From Bacillus sp. X1(2014) (GTDB lineage Bacteria > Bacillota > Bacilli > Bacillales_B > DSM-18226), in assembly GCF_007678255.1 (NCBI RefSeq), contig NZ_VEED01000012.1:62001-126000 (forward strand): DNA of 64,000 bases, read 5' to 3'. The position numbers and the translations under genes were made by a program. Shown one piece after another: positions 18,040-26,429 of the stretch; positions within the stretch are counted from its first letter, which is position 1; each line of letters starts with the position of its first letter. The notes beneath the pieces are model-generated. The model saw only the letters and a list, made by a program, of their open reading frames with translations. It made no database searches and was not told where the DNA came from.

Positions 18040-19518
18040 TTACTTCCCCCAAATGGAATCTAGTTCTGTTAGTTTTAATGAAGACACTCGGATATTTCCT
18101 TCGTTTGAAAATAAAACAATTTTCTCATATGGTTGGTTTGGAAAGATTAAGCTAGTAAATACTACCTTGCCATCATTTGCAAATACTTCTATGGAAGAAG
18201 CATCAATAAAGATTTGAAGTTTGATTCTGTCATTTTTCGTCTTCAGCGAAGCATTTTGTACCGCTGGGAAAGATTCTGAAAAACTATTATCTCCAGCATT
18301 AGTTCTGTCAACTGATATTAGTTCCTTTTCCACATCATAACGAATTACTGTCTTTTCATCTTCAGAACTTTGTAAAACGATACCAAAGGAATTAGAAGTT
18401 TGTTTTTCAAACTCCATATTCACTTCCATTAATGGACAGAACACGTTAAAAGATGTGGGTTGGTTTGATTCAATCGTTAAATTTTGATAACCTTGTGAAC
18501 CTTTTCGAATCGAATTAATTTCTGGTACTACTTTCTGGACCAAGCGAACTCCATCCTCACTAGAAGTTAACGATAATTCTCTTGGCAAGGTCATCGCACT
18601 CCGCCAATCTTCAGTTGGTACTTGATTTGCATAACGCCAATTACTCATCCAGCCAATATAAATTCTTCTTCCATCTTCAGCTGGGATATCAGACCAACTT
18701 ACGCCTGCATAATTATCCCTGCCATGATCCATCCAAAGAATTGTTTCATCAGTATTTTCATTTACAAAGGTTGTTCCGTCAAAATCACCTATAAAATATT
18801 GTGTTCTTGAACCTTCTTTGAAATCATGATTATCACCAATGCTGACAAACAGGACCCATTTTTGGATGTTTTCATCACCATCTACTGGCAATTGAAACAG
18901 GTCAGGGCATTCCCAAACGCCGTCATGTGACCCAGCATTATTTCCAAATTCACTTGCAAACTCCCAATCTTTTAGGTTTGGAGAGGTGTAAATGGTGATA
19001 GATTGTCCAGTCGCTAGCACCATTACCCATTTATTTGTTTCTTCATGCCAAAAAACCTTTGGATCACGATAATCGGTAATATTTACATCAGAAAGTACTG
19101 GATTTCCTTCGTATTTGGTCCATGTTCTTCCATTGTCGGTACTATAAGCAAGACTTTGACGCTGACGCGGCCGCTCGGAATCTGGATAGTTATCCGCACT
19201 CGTATAAATGGCTACCAACCCAGGTCCATTCTGGAAAAATCCTGATGTGTTATTCCAATCCACTACTGCACTTCCAGAGAAAATTGCACCATGCTCATCT
19301 GGATATAGCGCGATCGGCAGTTGTTCCCAGTGAATTAGATCTTTACTAACCGCATGTCCCCAGTGCATTGGTCCCCATGTAGTACCAAATGGATGGTATT
19401 GATAAAAAAGGTGATACTCATTATTAAAAAAGACCATTCCGTTCGGGTCGTTCATCCATTTTTCCTCAGGTGAAAAATGAAATTGCTGACGATATTTTTC
19501 TTTATATAGTTGTGTCAT
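18040..19518 (-). CDS. Cytoplasmic GH32 fructosidase (operon 2)
   Basis: This 492-residue GH32 hydrolase lacks a signal peptide and acts on imported oligofructosides or sucrose. It is paralogous to the enzyme at 2369-3865, sharing WGPMHWGHAVSKDL and PDSERPRQRQSLAYS-like blocks. The catalytic triad is intact: Asp24 (WMNDPNG), Asp152 (YRDPK) and Glu203 (WECPD). The C-terminal sandwich ends in GNIRVSSLKLTELDS. An AAAGGAG site precedes the ATG. Upstream, 183 bases separate it from the binding-protein gene, with a possible GGCTG/CAGCC stem-loop near 19644-19678. Why two such enzymes are kept is unclear; different chain-length preference is possible. Confidence 0.92.
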   Translation of the reverse strand: MTQLYKEKYRQQFHFSPEEKWMNDPNGMVFFNNEYHLFYQYHPFGTTWGPMHWGHAVSKDLIHWEQLPIALYPDEHGAIFSGSAVVDWNNTSGFFQNGPGLVAIYTSADNYPDSERPRQRQSLAYSTDNGRTWTKYEGNPVLSDVNITDYRDPKVFWHEETNKWVMVLATGQSITIYTSPNLKDWEFASEFGNNAGSHDGVWECPDLFQLPVDGDENIQKWVLFVSIGDNHDFKEGSRTQYFIGDFDGTTFVNENTDETILWMDHGRDNYAGVSWSDIPAEDGRRIYIGWMSNWRYANQVPTEDWRSAMTLPRELSLTSSEDGVRLVQKVVPEINSIRKGSQGYQNLTIESNQPTSFNVFCPLMEVNMEFEKQTSNSFGIVLQSSEDEKTVIRYDVEKELISVDRTNAGDNSFSESFPAVQNASLKTKNDRIKLQIFIDASSIEVFANDGKVVFTSLIFPNQPYEKIVLFSNEGNIRVSSLKLTELDSIWGK

Positions 19519-19701
19519 TATGTGTCACTCCTTTGTTTTCTTTTAATATCTTTTATTTCGATTATGATGGACAGATCTCACTGGCTTTCAATCAGATTTG
19601 TCCTTCATCGCCATTTTTTGTGAATTTCTATCATCCTAAATTGGAACAAGGCTGTACGTATGCTTGCACAGTACAACCTCAGCCCTATTACTTAAAATCG
19701 A

Positions 19702-21318
19702 TTATTTTGTGTTCCTGTCGTATCCTGCTTGTTTAATCTTTAACCACTCTTGTAATCCTAAGCGGTCTAATTCTTTCACATATCCATCCCACTCTTTTTC
19801 CACTTTCCCATTTTGAATCCATTCCGCACGTTTTCTCATCACAAAAGCAAACATATCTGTTTCAATGGTAGTAAGCTTGTCACTATCTTCAAGAGAGAAA
19901 AATACTCTTGGATAAATATTTTCGGCAGTCATATGCGGAACCATAACATCCTTCATTAGCCCTAATCTCCATGCCGCGTCATCTGGTTTGGTGGTAACTT
20001 TTCCGTAGTACTCATCTAAAATCGCTAACGGACCGCCGACATTAGTTTTTTGTCTTAATTCTACTGGCGCAGCACCTTCTAATGGTAAGTGTTTTAGCAT
20101 TCCTGCCGTTTCGTCTAATTCAAAGATGTTTTGCTGCTTTTCATCACCATACGTTCCCCAGTTATCTTGAACAGATTGTTTTGGTTCATATAATTGGTCA
20201 ATCCATTTTGCCGTCAATTCAATATTTTTATCAGCACTTGTAATAACCATTCGACCTCGATCAAAGCCCATTCCATTGGTTCTAGCTACATTCACATGAC
20301 CATCAGGACCAGCCAGCGGCTTCATTAAGTCATATTTGTCATTCATTCCGGTAATATTAGCTTTATCCCAAGTGAAATATAAACCATAACGATTATCTTT
20401 ACCTTTTGCTAGATACGTATTCCAATCTTGTTCAAACGCTTCCACATCGATTAGGCCTTCTTTATATAATTCATTGAGGAATTTAATCCCTTCTTTATAG
20501 CCCTTGTCTGAGGCAGTAAACGTGACTTTCCCATCATTACATACAACCGTATGGTCCCAGTTTTCCCCCAGACCGAATGAACCAAATAAGAATGCTAAGT
20601 CTTCCCCGCCTGCTTGCTTACCAATGAATGACATCGGGATTTCATCAGCTTTTCCGTTACCATTTGGATCTTTTGTTTTAAAAGCAATCAATACTTGCTT
20701 TAATTCTTCTGTTGTTGTCGGCATTTTTAATCCTAATTTGTTTAACCATTCAACATTAATCCATGGGAAATCATCGACGGAGTGAATACTTTCTTTCCCT
20801 GAGCCTAACTCCTCAATCCATGGAAAGGAATAAATATGTCCATCAGGAGCCGTCATCATCGCCTCATATTCAGGTGCAGCCTCGAGGACCTTTTGTAGGT
20901 TAGGCATGTATTTCTCAATTAAATCTTCTACTGGAATAATCGCCCCATCTTTTGCTAGTTTTAATAAATCATGGTCATTAAAACCAGCATCTAAGATCGC
21001 ATCTGGCAAATCGCCGCTCGCCATTGCGAGGTTTCTTTTTTCAATAAACGCATCTGAAGTGTAATTTTTCCACTTAATATGAACACCAGATTGTTCTTCT
21101 AAACGCTTATAAATTAACTTTTTATTTGGGTCAGCCGGCGCCAATGGCGAGCTTTGCGTCATAAAATTCAATGTTACTTTTTCCTTTAATGGGAATGTTA
21201 CATCCTTTAGTTTGTATTCTTTGGATGATGCTGTTTCACTTTTGCTATTGTTACTGCAACCTGAAACTAGTAAGATCGTAGCAAGTGAGGCGGCCATAAC
21301 TTTTTTTGCATTTTTCAT
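19702..21318 (-). CDS. Lipoprotein sugar-binding protein of ABC importer (operon 2)
   Basis: This 538-residue lipoprotein captures the sugar for the operon 2 importer. The signal sequence ends in the lipobox LVSGC, giving the acylated Cys at about residue 21. Motifs such as ASGDLPDAILDAGFNDHDLL and FPWINVEWLNKLGLKMPTT align it with the operon 1 protein (5325-6965), and the C-terminal IQNGKVEKEWDGYVKELDRLGL is also shared. An AGGAGGAT site lies before the ATG. The two permease genes are directly upstream. Substrate is inferred to be a fructo-oligosaccharide. Confidence 0.9.
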   Translation of the reverse strand: MKNAKKVMAASLATILLVSGCSNNSKSETASSKEYKLKDVTFPLKEKVTLNFMTQSSPLAPADPNKKLIYKRLEEQSGVHIKWKNYTSDAFIEKRNLAMASGDLPDAILDAGFNDHDLLKLAKDGAIIPVEDLIEKYMPNLQKVLEAAPEYEAMMTAPDGHIYSFPWIEELGSGKESIHSVDDFPWINVEWLNKLGLKMPTTTEELKQVLIAFKTKDPNGNGKADEIPMSFIGKQAGGEDLAFLFGSFGLGENWDHTVVCNDGKVTFTASDKGYKEGIKFLNELYKEGLIDVEAFEQDWNTYLAKGKDNRYGLYFTWDKANITGMNDKYDLMKPLAGPDGHVNVARTNGMGFDRGRMVITSADKNIELTAKWIDQLYEPKQSVQDNWGTYGDEKQQNIFELDETAGMLKHLPLEGAAPVELRQKTNVGGPLAILDEYYGKVTTKPDDAAWRLGLMKDVMVPHMTAENIYPRVFFSLEDSDKLTTIETDMFAFVMRKRAEWIQNGKVEKEWDGYVKELDRLGLQEWLKIKQAGYDRNTK

Positions 21319-21379
21319 ATACTTATCCTCCTAAATGTTGTGTGTAAGCATTTACAAGTAAATCTATTAAATTGGCTCA

Positions 21380-22261
21380 TTATTTCAATGAGCCCACCAT
21401 AACACCTTTTTCAAAATACTTTTGGAAGAATGGATACATGACCATTAGTGGCAGACTGGAAATGACAATTGATGAGTATTTAATCATTTCTGAGAGCTTC
21501 TTAAGCTCAGCCATTGCTTGCTGATCACTAATCATTCCAGGACCCGTTTGATTTTGAATCAATATTGATCTCAAAACTAATTGTAATGGGTGTAAATTTG
21601 GATCTTCGAGATAAATCATTGCATCAAAGTAAGAGTTCCATTGACCAACAAACGCATACATCGCCAAAACGAAGATAATTGGTTTGGAAAGCGGCAAAAC
21701 GATTTTAAAGAAGATTAATAGGTCAGATGCTCCATCAACCTTAGCTGCTTCATGCAATTCATACGGAATCCCTTTGAAATAAGTCCTTGCCAAGATAATA
21801 TTCCAAACATTCACCGCGCCTGGTAATAAGATCGCCCATGGTGTGTTTAACATTCCTAGGTCCTTTACAACTAGGTAAGTGGGGATAAGCCCGCCTCCGA
21901 AAAACATGGTGATCATAAATAGGGTCATGAAGAAGTTCTTCCCGACAAAACCATTTACCGATAACGGATAGGCCGCGAAAATACAGACCACAACAGTGAT
22001 AATCGCGAATCCTACCGAGTAAAGAATCGAATTGATAAAACCGCGCACCATTGCATCATTGGTTAAAATCAGCTGATACCCTTTAAAACTCCATTCTGAA
22101 AAATTGAATGAAATCCCTTTATTTAATAGAACCGTTGGATCCATGAATGAGGCTAGGACGACATAAACCAAGGGCACTAACACGACTAATACAGCAATGC
22201 ATAGAAAGATATTGTTAAAGCCTAATATGATTCGGTCTATGCGGGTGTGCTTAATATTCAT
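21380..22261 (-). CDS. ABC sugar importer permease, LplC/YtcP type (operon 2)
   Basis: This is a 293-residue membrane subunit with about six transmembrane helices. The EAA loop is YELHEAAKVDGASDLLIFFKIVLPLSKP and the C-terminus FEKGVMVGSLK matches the LplC/YtcP family. It is paralogous to 7050-7964 and lies 18 bases after its partner permease and 61 bases before the binding-protein gene. The same spacing in both operons supports duplication of a whole transport module. Confidence 0.92.
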   Translation of the reverse strand: MNIKHTRIDRIILGFNNIFLCIAVLVVLVPLVYVVLASFMDPTVLLNKGISFNFSEWSFKGYQLILTNDAMVRGFINSILYSVGFAIITVVVCIFAAYPLSVNGFVGKNFFMTLFMITMFFGGGLIPTYLVVKDLGMLNTPWAILLPGAVNVWNIILARTYFKGIPYELHEAAKVDGASDLLIFFKIVLPLSKPIIFVLAMYAFVGQWNSYFDAMIYLEDPNLHPLQLVLRSILIQNQTGPGMISDQQAMAELKKLSEMIKYSSIVISSLPLMVMYPFFQKYFEKGVMVGSLK

Positions 22262-22279
22262 ATCAAGACTCCTTTTTCG

Positions 22280-23257
22280 TTAATATAAACCTTCTCCTTC
22301 GTTTAATTTCTTCACGATTTTATTTACAACAAATAATAGAATGACATTGATGATTGAATTAAATAAACCAACCGCTGTCGAATAAGCATAATCACCTGAT
22401 TGCAACCCTACCTTATATACATAAGTAGGCAGGATTTCTGATGAAGGTAAATTCATTGAGGTTTGCATTAAATAGGCCTTTTCAAAGCCAATCGACATAA
22501 TCCCCCCCGCTGCCAAAATAAAGGTCACAGCCATTAATGGCTTTAGTGACGGTAAATCGATATGGATCATTCTTTGAAGAATATTTGCTCCATCAATTGT
22601 TGCTGCGTTGTGCAATTCAGGGTCCACATTGGCTAAAGCGGCAACGTAGATAATCGATGACCAGCCTGCAGCCTGCCAAATGCCAGAGATAATATAGATC
22701 GAACGGAAGTATTCTGGATTTGACATGAACATTAGCGGCTTTCCTGTTATGAAACTAACAAGTTGATTAATGGGACCTGTTGGTGATAGGAAAATGAACA
22801 CCATACCCACGATTACAACTACCGAAATAAAGTTTGGTGCATAGAGTACAAGTTGAATATTCTTTTTAACAGCTGCCCTGCGCAGTTGATTAAGCATTAA
22901 CGCAAGGATAATCGGAACTGGAAACCCTATGATTAGTCCAAAAAAACTAAGTTTAAGCGTATTCATAAAAATGTCTGCAAAGTTCGGTGAAGATAAGAAT
23001 TTGGTGAAATTATCTACTCCCACCCAATCGCTTCCTAATATCCCCTTGATCGTACTAAAATCTTTAAAGGCAATAACCGCTCCATACATAGGGATGTATT
23101 TAAAAATGATAGTTAGAATAACAGCTGGTGCAATAAGCAAATAAAGATGGTAGTTTTTCTTGATATAATCAAGTTTGCTTTTCAATTTTGATGCTGCTTT
23201 CTTTTCGGTTGGAATTTTTAAAGCGGTTTCCTTTTGGGTATTTACTAATTCTTGCAA
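22280..23257 (-). CDS. ABC sugar importer permease, LplB/YteP type (operon 2)
   Basis: This is the first gene of operon 2, a 325-residue permease. The start is a TTG at 23257 with AGGAGGT nine bases ahead; no ATG fits. A basic N-terminal tail of about 35 residues precedes the first membrane helix. The EAA loop reads HNAATIDGANILQRMIHIDLP, with Asn replacing the usual first Glu; otherwise it matches the family. A cre site (23365-23380) lies about 110 bases upstream, suggesting CcpA repression. GAAACGTTTC operators like those of operon 1 are absent here, so another specific regulator, perhaps a YesN protein encoded nearby, may act. Confidence 0.9.
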   Translation of the reverse strand: MQELVNTQKETALKIPTEKKAASKLKSKLDYIKKNYHLYLLIAPAVILTIIFKYIPMYGAVIAFKDFSTIKGILGSDWVGVDNFTKFLSSPNFADIFMNTLKLSFFGLIIGFPVPIILALMLNQLRRAAVKKNIQLVLYAPNFISVVVIVGMVFIFLSPTGPINQLVSFITGKPLMFMSNPEYFRSIYIISGIWQAAGWSSIIYVAALANVDPELHNAATIDGANILQRMIHIDLPSLKPLMAVTFILAAGGIMSIGFEKAYLMQTSMNLPSSEILPTYVYKVGLQSGDYAYSTAVGLFNSIINVILLFVVNKIVKKLNEGEGLY

Positions 23258-23364
23258 GCTTTTAACCTCCTATCTTTATTGGTTTATCTGGTTCTAACTT
23301 TAACAAATTTAAAAAAGGGAAGAGTTTAATATCTTTGGAAACGGAGGTTTAAAATTTTCGGCAG

Positions 23365-23380
23365 TTGAAAACGATTGCAA
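23365..23380. promoter_or_regulatory. CcpA cre site in divergent intergenic region
   Basis: TTGAAAACGATTGCAA fits the cre consensus WTGNNANCGNNNNCAW at every fixed position. It lies between operon 2 (start 23257, minus) and the NERD gene (start 23478, plus). Catabolite repression of operon 2 is the simplest reading. Confidence 0.65.
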
Positions 23381-23477
23381 TATGTTCGAGAAAAGATTAA
23401 CAAAGTATTCACGCATTCCGACTGTTAATTTTTATATGATAAATATGGAGTTTTGAAAATGAGAGAGGAAGTGGGAA

Positions 23478-24383
23478 ATGCCTTTTAAAGCCCGAACAGT
23501 CCCAGTTGATCTTATCAAACTACGAATTTTAAACAACCGAATGAATCTATCACGCGAGGAGAAACGGTATTATTTATACCAGGAAAAAGGCTATGAGGGT
23601 GAAGTTCAGTTTGATTTGTTAACAGAGAAGATTCAGAGTGAGTGTTATATTTTAAATGATTTGGTGCTGAAGATTAATGACACAACATTCCAACTAGATA
23701 CCACGATCATTTTTCAAAAGACAATTAGCCTTTTTGATGTAAAAAATTCCGAAGGTGATTATTGTTTTCGCAACGGCGTCTTTGAAACGCTCGCTGAAAG
23801 GGAAATTAAGAATCCGCTCTATCAGTTGAAGCGCAGCAAGTCCTTATTCCGCCAATTACTCCAAAAGCACGGATATAATGTATCTATTGAGGGAAAAGTT
23901 GTTTTTATTAACCCCCGGTTTACCTTATACCAAGCTCCTCTTAACGAACCTATCATTTATCCAACGCAGTTAGAAAAATTATTGGAAGAATTAAATGTAA
24001 CTCCGTCGAAATTAACCAACCAGAATAAGCAGCTAGCTGAAAAACTAGTTTCGTTACATGAAAGGGACTCCTCATTTATAAAAGTACCGCCATATGACTA
24101 TGAGAAACTGAAGAAGGGGATTACTTGCAGAGATTGTGGTTCGTTTATGATCACTGTCTTGGGAAAGAATGTTATGTGTAATGATTGTGGATGCAAAGAG
24201 ATAGTTGAATCTGCTGTTTTACGTAATGTGAAGGAAATTAAGATCCTTTTTCCTAATCTGAAAATAACAACCAAGGTTGTGCATGAATGGTGTATGGTGG
24301 TGAAGTCTAAGAAAAGAATAAGCAGAATTCTGGAGAGAAATTTTAAGACTGTAGGGGTACGAAATTGGACTTATTATGAGTAA
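23478..24383 (+). CDS. NERD-domain protein with C-terminal zinc ribbon
   Basis: This 301-residue protein carries a nuclease-related domain (NERD) at about residues 33-140: GYEGEVQFD, then YILNDLVLKINDTTFQLDTTIIFQ and ISLFDVKNSEGDYCF, the pattern of a restriction-endonuclease-like fold. The C-terminal part has a Cys4 zinc ribbon, CRDCG followed by CNDCGC near residues 218-241. NERD proteins are thought to act on DNA or RNA, but function is unproven. The start has an AGGAAGTGGGAA site. It is a lone gene, and its last codons lie inside one arm of the inverted repeat that brackets the following 52-nt array. It is divergent from operon 2. Confidence 0.75.
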   Translation: MPFKARTVPVDLIKLRILNNRMNLSREEKRYYLYQEKGYEGEVQFDLLTEKIQSECYILNDLVLKINDTTFQLDTTIIFQKTISLFDVKNSEGDYCFRNGVFETLAEREIKNPLYQLKRSKSLFRQLLQKHGYNVSIEGKVVFINPRFTLYQAPLNEPIIYPTQLEKLLEELNVTPSKLTNQNKQLAEKLVSLHERDSSFIKVPPYDYEKLKKGITCRDCGSFMITVLGKNVMCNDCGCKEIVESAVLRNVKEIKILFPNLKITTKVVHEWCMVVKSKKRISRILERNFKTVGVRNWTYYE

Positions 24384-25002
24384 CCCTAGGAATCTCTGTG
24401 AAAGACTTTTTTCTTGGTTCTCTATGTGGGTTTGTCCATCGTAACCTTTGCGATAGACATTTTTCCTGTTTCCTTGGGCCGTTTTGTCCATCGGTGCCCT
24501 TCCGATGGACATTTGCCTGTTCTCTTGGGCTGTTTTGTCCATCGGAACCCTCCCGATAGACGTTTTGCCTGTTCCATTGTGTGGTTTTGTCCATCGGAAC
24601 CCTCCCGATAGACGTTTTCCCTGTTTCCTTGTGGGGTTTTGTCCATCGGACCCCTCCCGATAGACGTTTTACCTGTTCCCTTATGCCTTTTTGTCCATCG
24701 GACCCCTCCCGATAGACATTTTACTTGTTCCCTTGTCCCGTTTTGTCCATCGGCTCCCTTCCGATAGACATTTTTCCTGCTCTATTGCCCCGTTTTGTCC
24801 ATCGAATCCCTCCCGATAGACGTATTACCTGTTCCCTTATGCCGTTTTGTCCATCGGAACCCTCCCGATGGACATTTTACCTGTTCCCTTGTGTGGTTTT
24901 GTCCATCGGAACCCTCCCGATAGACGTTTTACCTGGTTCCTTGCCCCGTTTTGTCCATCGGATCCCAAAACCACCTAAACCACTAGGGTTATCTTATAAT
25001 AA
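24371..25002. repeat. Inverted repeat bracketing the 52-nt tandem array
   Basis: The left arm (24371-24389) and the right arm (24983-25002) are inverted copies: TTATTATGAGTAACCCTAG against TTATTATAAGATAACCCTAG, with one substitution and one indel in 20 positions. The left arm forms the last codons and stop of the NERD gene. The arms enclose the whole array, so the block has defined edges. Confidence 0.7.
24431..24975. repeat. 52-nt tandem repeat array with conserved hairpin (10 units plus a partial)
   Basis: The motif GTCCATCGG starts 11 units at a spacing of 52 bases (one 51), with TCCATC at 24435, 24487, 24538, 24590, 24642, 24694, 24746, 24798, 24850, 24902 and 24954. Each unit holds a hairpin GTCCATCGG / CCGATAGAC with a 6-9 base loop, then a T-run and CCTGTTCC. 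Because 52 is not a multiple of three, the apparent ORFs in this block change frame and are not credible genes. It is not CRISPR: there are no unique spacers and no cas genes. Function is unknown. Confidence 0.9.
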
Positions 25003-25038
25003 AAAACATCTCCTCTAGTACCTTAACTAGAAGAGATG
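25001..25038 (-). terminator. Terminator of the sensor/binding-protein operon
   Basis: CATCTCTTCTAGT and ACTAGAGGAGATG form a 13-bp stem with one mismatch and a 6-base loop; TTTTTT follows on the minus strand. It lies 40 bases past the binding-protein stop. Confidence 0.85.
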
Positions 25039-25077
25039 CCTCCGTAAAAATTACCGATATTCCCCATAAATCTAGGT

Positions 25078-26403
25078 TTATTTGATTTCTTTAAGACCAA
25101 TATTGATTTTTTCAACTGCCTCTTTGGCAGCAACCTTTACATCTTTTCCGCCGATTCCAACATCCTCAAATAACCTTCTGATGGCATCACTGACAACCGG
25201 ATAGGCAGGAGTTACCGGGCGGTTCTTTGAATATTTTTGGCTTTGCAGTACAAATATGTTTTTTGGATATTCGTTCAACTCTGGGAAATCTTTTGCGACA
25301 GAGTATCGGGCAGGTATATCACCGGTAATGGTGACATATTTTTTCACTCCTTGATAACCGGTGACATACTTGATAAACTTCCATGCCTCTTGTGGGTGTT
25401 TGGACTTTGATGTGATGCCAAGCGCCCATCCGCCATTGGGAACAAACTGATACTTTCCCTTTGGCAGAGGAGTTACCCCAAAATCTTCTCCCAGCTTGAA
25501 TTCAGGATGATTTTTTTCTAAATCTGCAAGTGTCCAAGAGCCAAGTACAGTCATCGCCAGCTTCCCTTCTTCAAAGGCACCGCCAGGTATTTCTATCGAA
25601 GCCACTCGATATTTATGATACAAGTCTTGGTAAAATCGCAGAGCATCTAACGCTTCTTTTGAATCTAAAAACCCGCTTGCAGTAGTTCCATCAGGGCTTA
25701 AAACCTTAGCCCCAAACTGCCAAAGAAGTGGTGTTTTAAAATAAGCTGGTGATTCTCCATCATTAAATCCTTGAGCTGGGTCGATTCCAATTACTCCTTT
25801 AGCAGGATTATTTACCTTCTTAGCAATCTCCAATACCTCATCCCATGTTAAAGGGTTATTGGGATCTGTTGGTGGATCTGGGATACCAGCCGCCTTTAGT
25901 AAATGTCGATTGTAATATAATGCAATACTTGACTCTACAATCGGGGCGAGATAAATTTGCCCCTTATAACTTAATCCTTTTAAGGTGGAATCAGGGATAT
26001 CATCGATCTTCCCCTCTTTTCTCATGAAAGGGTCGATCGATAATAACGAACCCGTATTTGCATACAGACCAAGCGTAGGACTGTCAATGGTCAAAATATC
26101 CGGAGGGTTCCCCGCGGCAAGTTCTGTTCGCAGCCTGATCTCATAGTCACTATAGGGAATTGACTTCATATTCACCAAAATATTAGGGTTAGATGCTTCA
26201 AAGGAAGCCACTAATTCTTCAAATGCTTTATTTTCTGCCACGTTCCCGCCATTTCGCCAGAACGTCAACCGGATTGGTTCTGAATCCTTTACCGTTTCCC
26301 CTTTCTCTTTTTGGCCGTTGCCTGAGAATGTATCAAAAAAGGACAACGCATACACTAAAATACCTATAAGTATCACTGCAAAAATGGTGAACCCTCTCTT
26401 CAT
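25078..26403 (-). CDS. Membrane-anchored sugar-binding protein, probable sensor subunit
   Basis: This 441-residue protein is a CUT1-type extracellular solute-binding protein (LTFWRNGGNVAENKAFEELV, then TELAAGNPPDILTIDSP). Unlike the importer lipoproteins here it has no lipobox Cys; an N-terminal hydrophobic stretch (about residues 5-24) probably stays as an uncleaved anchor. It is the third gene of an operon with a YesM-type kinase and a YesN-type regulator and has no permease genes. That order suggests a binding protein that presents sugar to the kinase, as in the AraPST-type three-component systems described in Geobacillus, rather than one serving transport. It could still feed the orphan permeases nearby. 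Confidence 0.82.
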   Translation of the reverse strand: MKRGFTIFAVILIGILVYALSFFDTFSGNGQKEKGETVKDSEPIRLTFWRNGGNVAENKAFEELVASFEASNPNILVNMKSIPYSDYEIRLRTELAAGNPPDILTIDSPTLGLYANTGSLLSIDPFMRKEGKIDDIPDSTLKGLSYKGQIYLAPIVESSIALYYNRHLLKAAGIPDPPTDPNNPLTWDEVLEIAKKVNNPAKGVIGIDPAQGFNDGESPAYFKTPLLWQFGAKVLSPDGTTASGFLDSKEALDALRFYQDLYHKYRVASIEIPGGAFEEGKLAMTVLGSWTLADLEKNHPEFKLGEDFGVTPLPKGKYQFVPNGGWALGITSKSKHPQEAWKFIKYVTGYQGVKKYVTITGDIPARYSVAKDFPELNEYPKNIFVLQSQKYSKNRPVTPAYPVVSDAIRRLFEDVGIGGKDVKVAAKEAVEKINIGLKEIK

Positions 26404-26429
26404 CTACATTCCCTTTCTTTCCTGAAAAC

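Noticed and set aside
19644..19678. Terminator between the operon 2 binding-protein and GH32 genes
   Set aside because: Only short GGCTG/CAGCC and GTAC pairing is seen and no U-tract follows, so it is mentioned but not called.
21345..21358. cre site TGTAAGCATTTACA upstream of the operon 2 binding-protein gene
   Set aside because: The essential central CG is CA, and the site lies inside an operon without a clear promoter.
23330..23350. LacI operator upstream of operon 2 (TTTGGAAACGGAGGTTT)
   Set aside because: Only one half of the palindrome matches; the other half has diverged, so I do not call it an operator.
24431..24975. CRISPR array
   Set aside because: The whole 52-base unit repeats with only point changes, so there are no unique spacers; no cas genes are nearby.
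24219..25018. Repetitive proteins encoded by the 52-nt array on both strands
   Set aside because: The period is not a multiple of three, so the repeated peptide occurs in shifting frames, with no ribosome sites. These are artefacts of the repeat.
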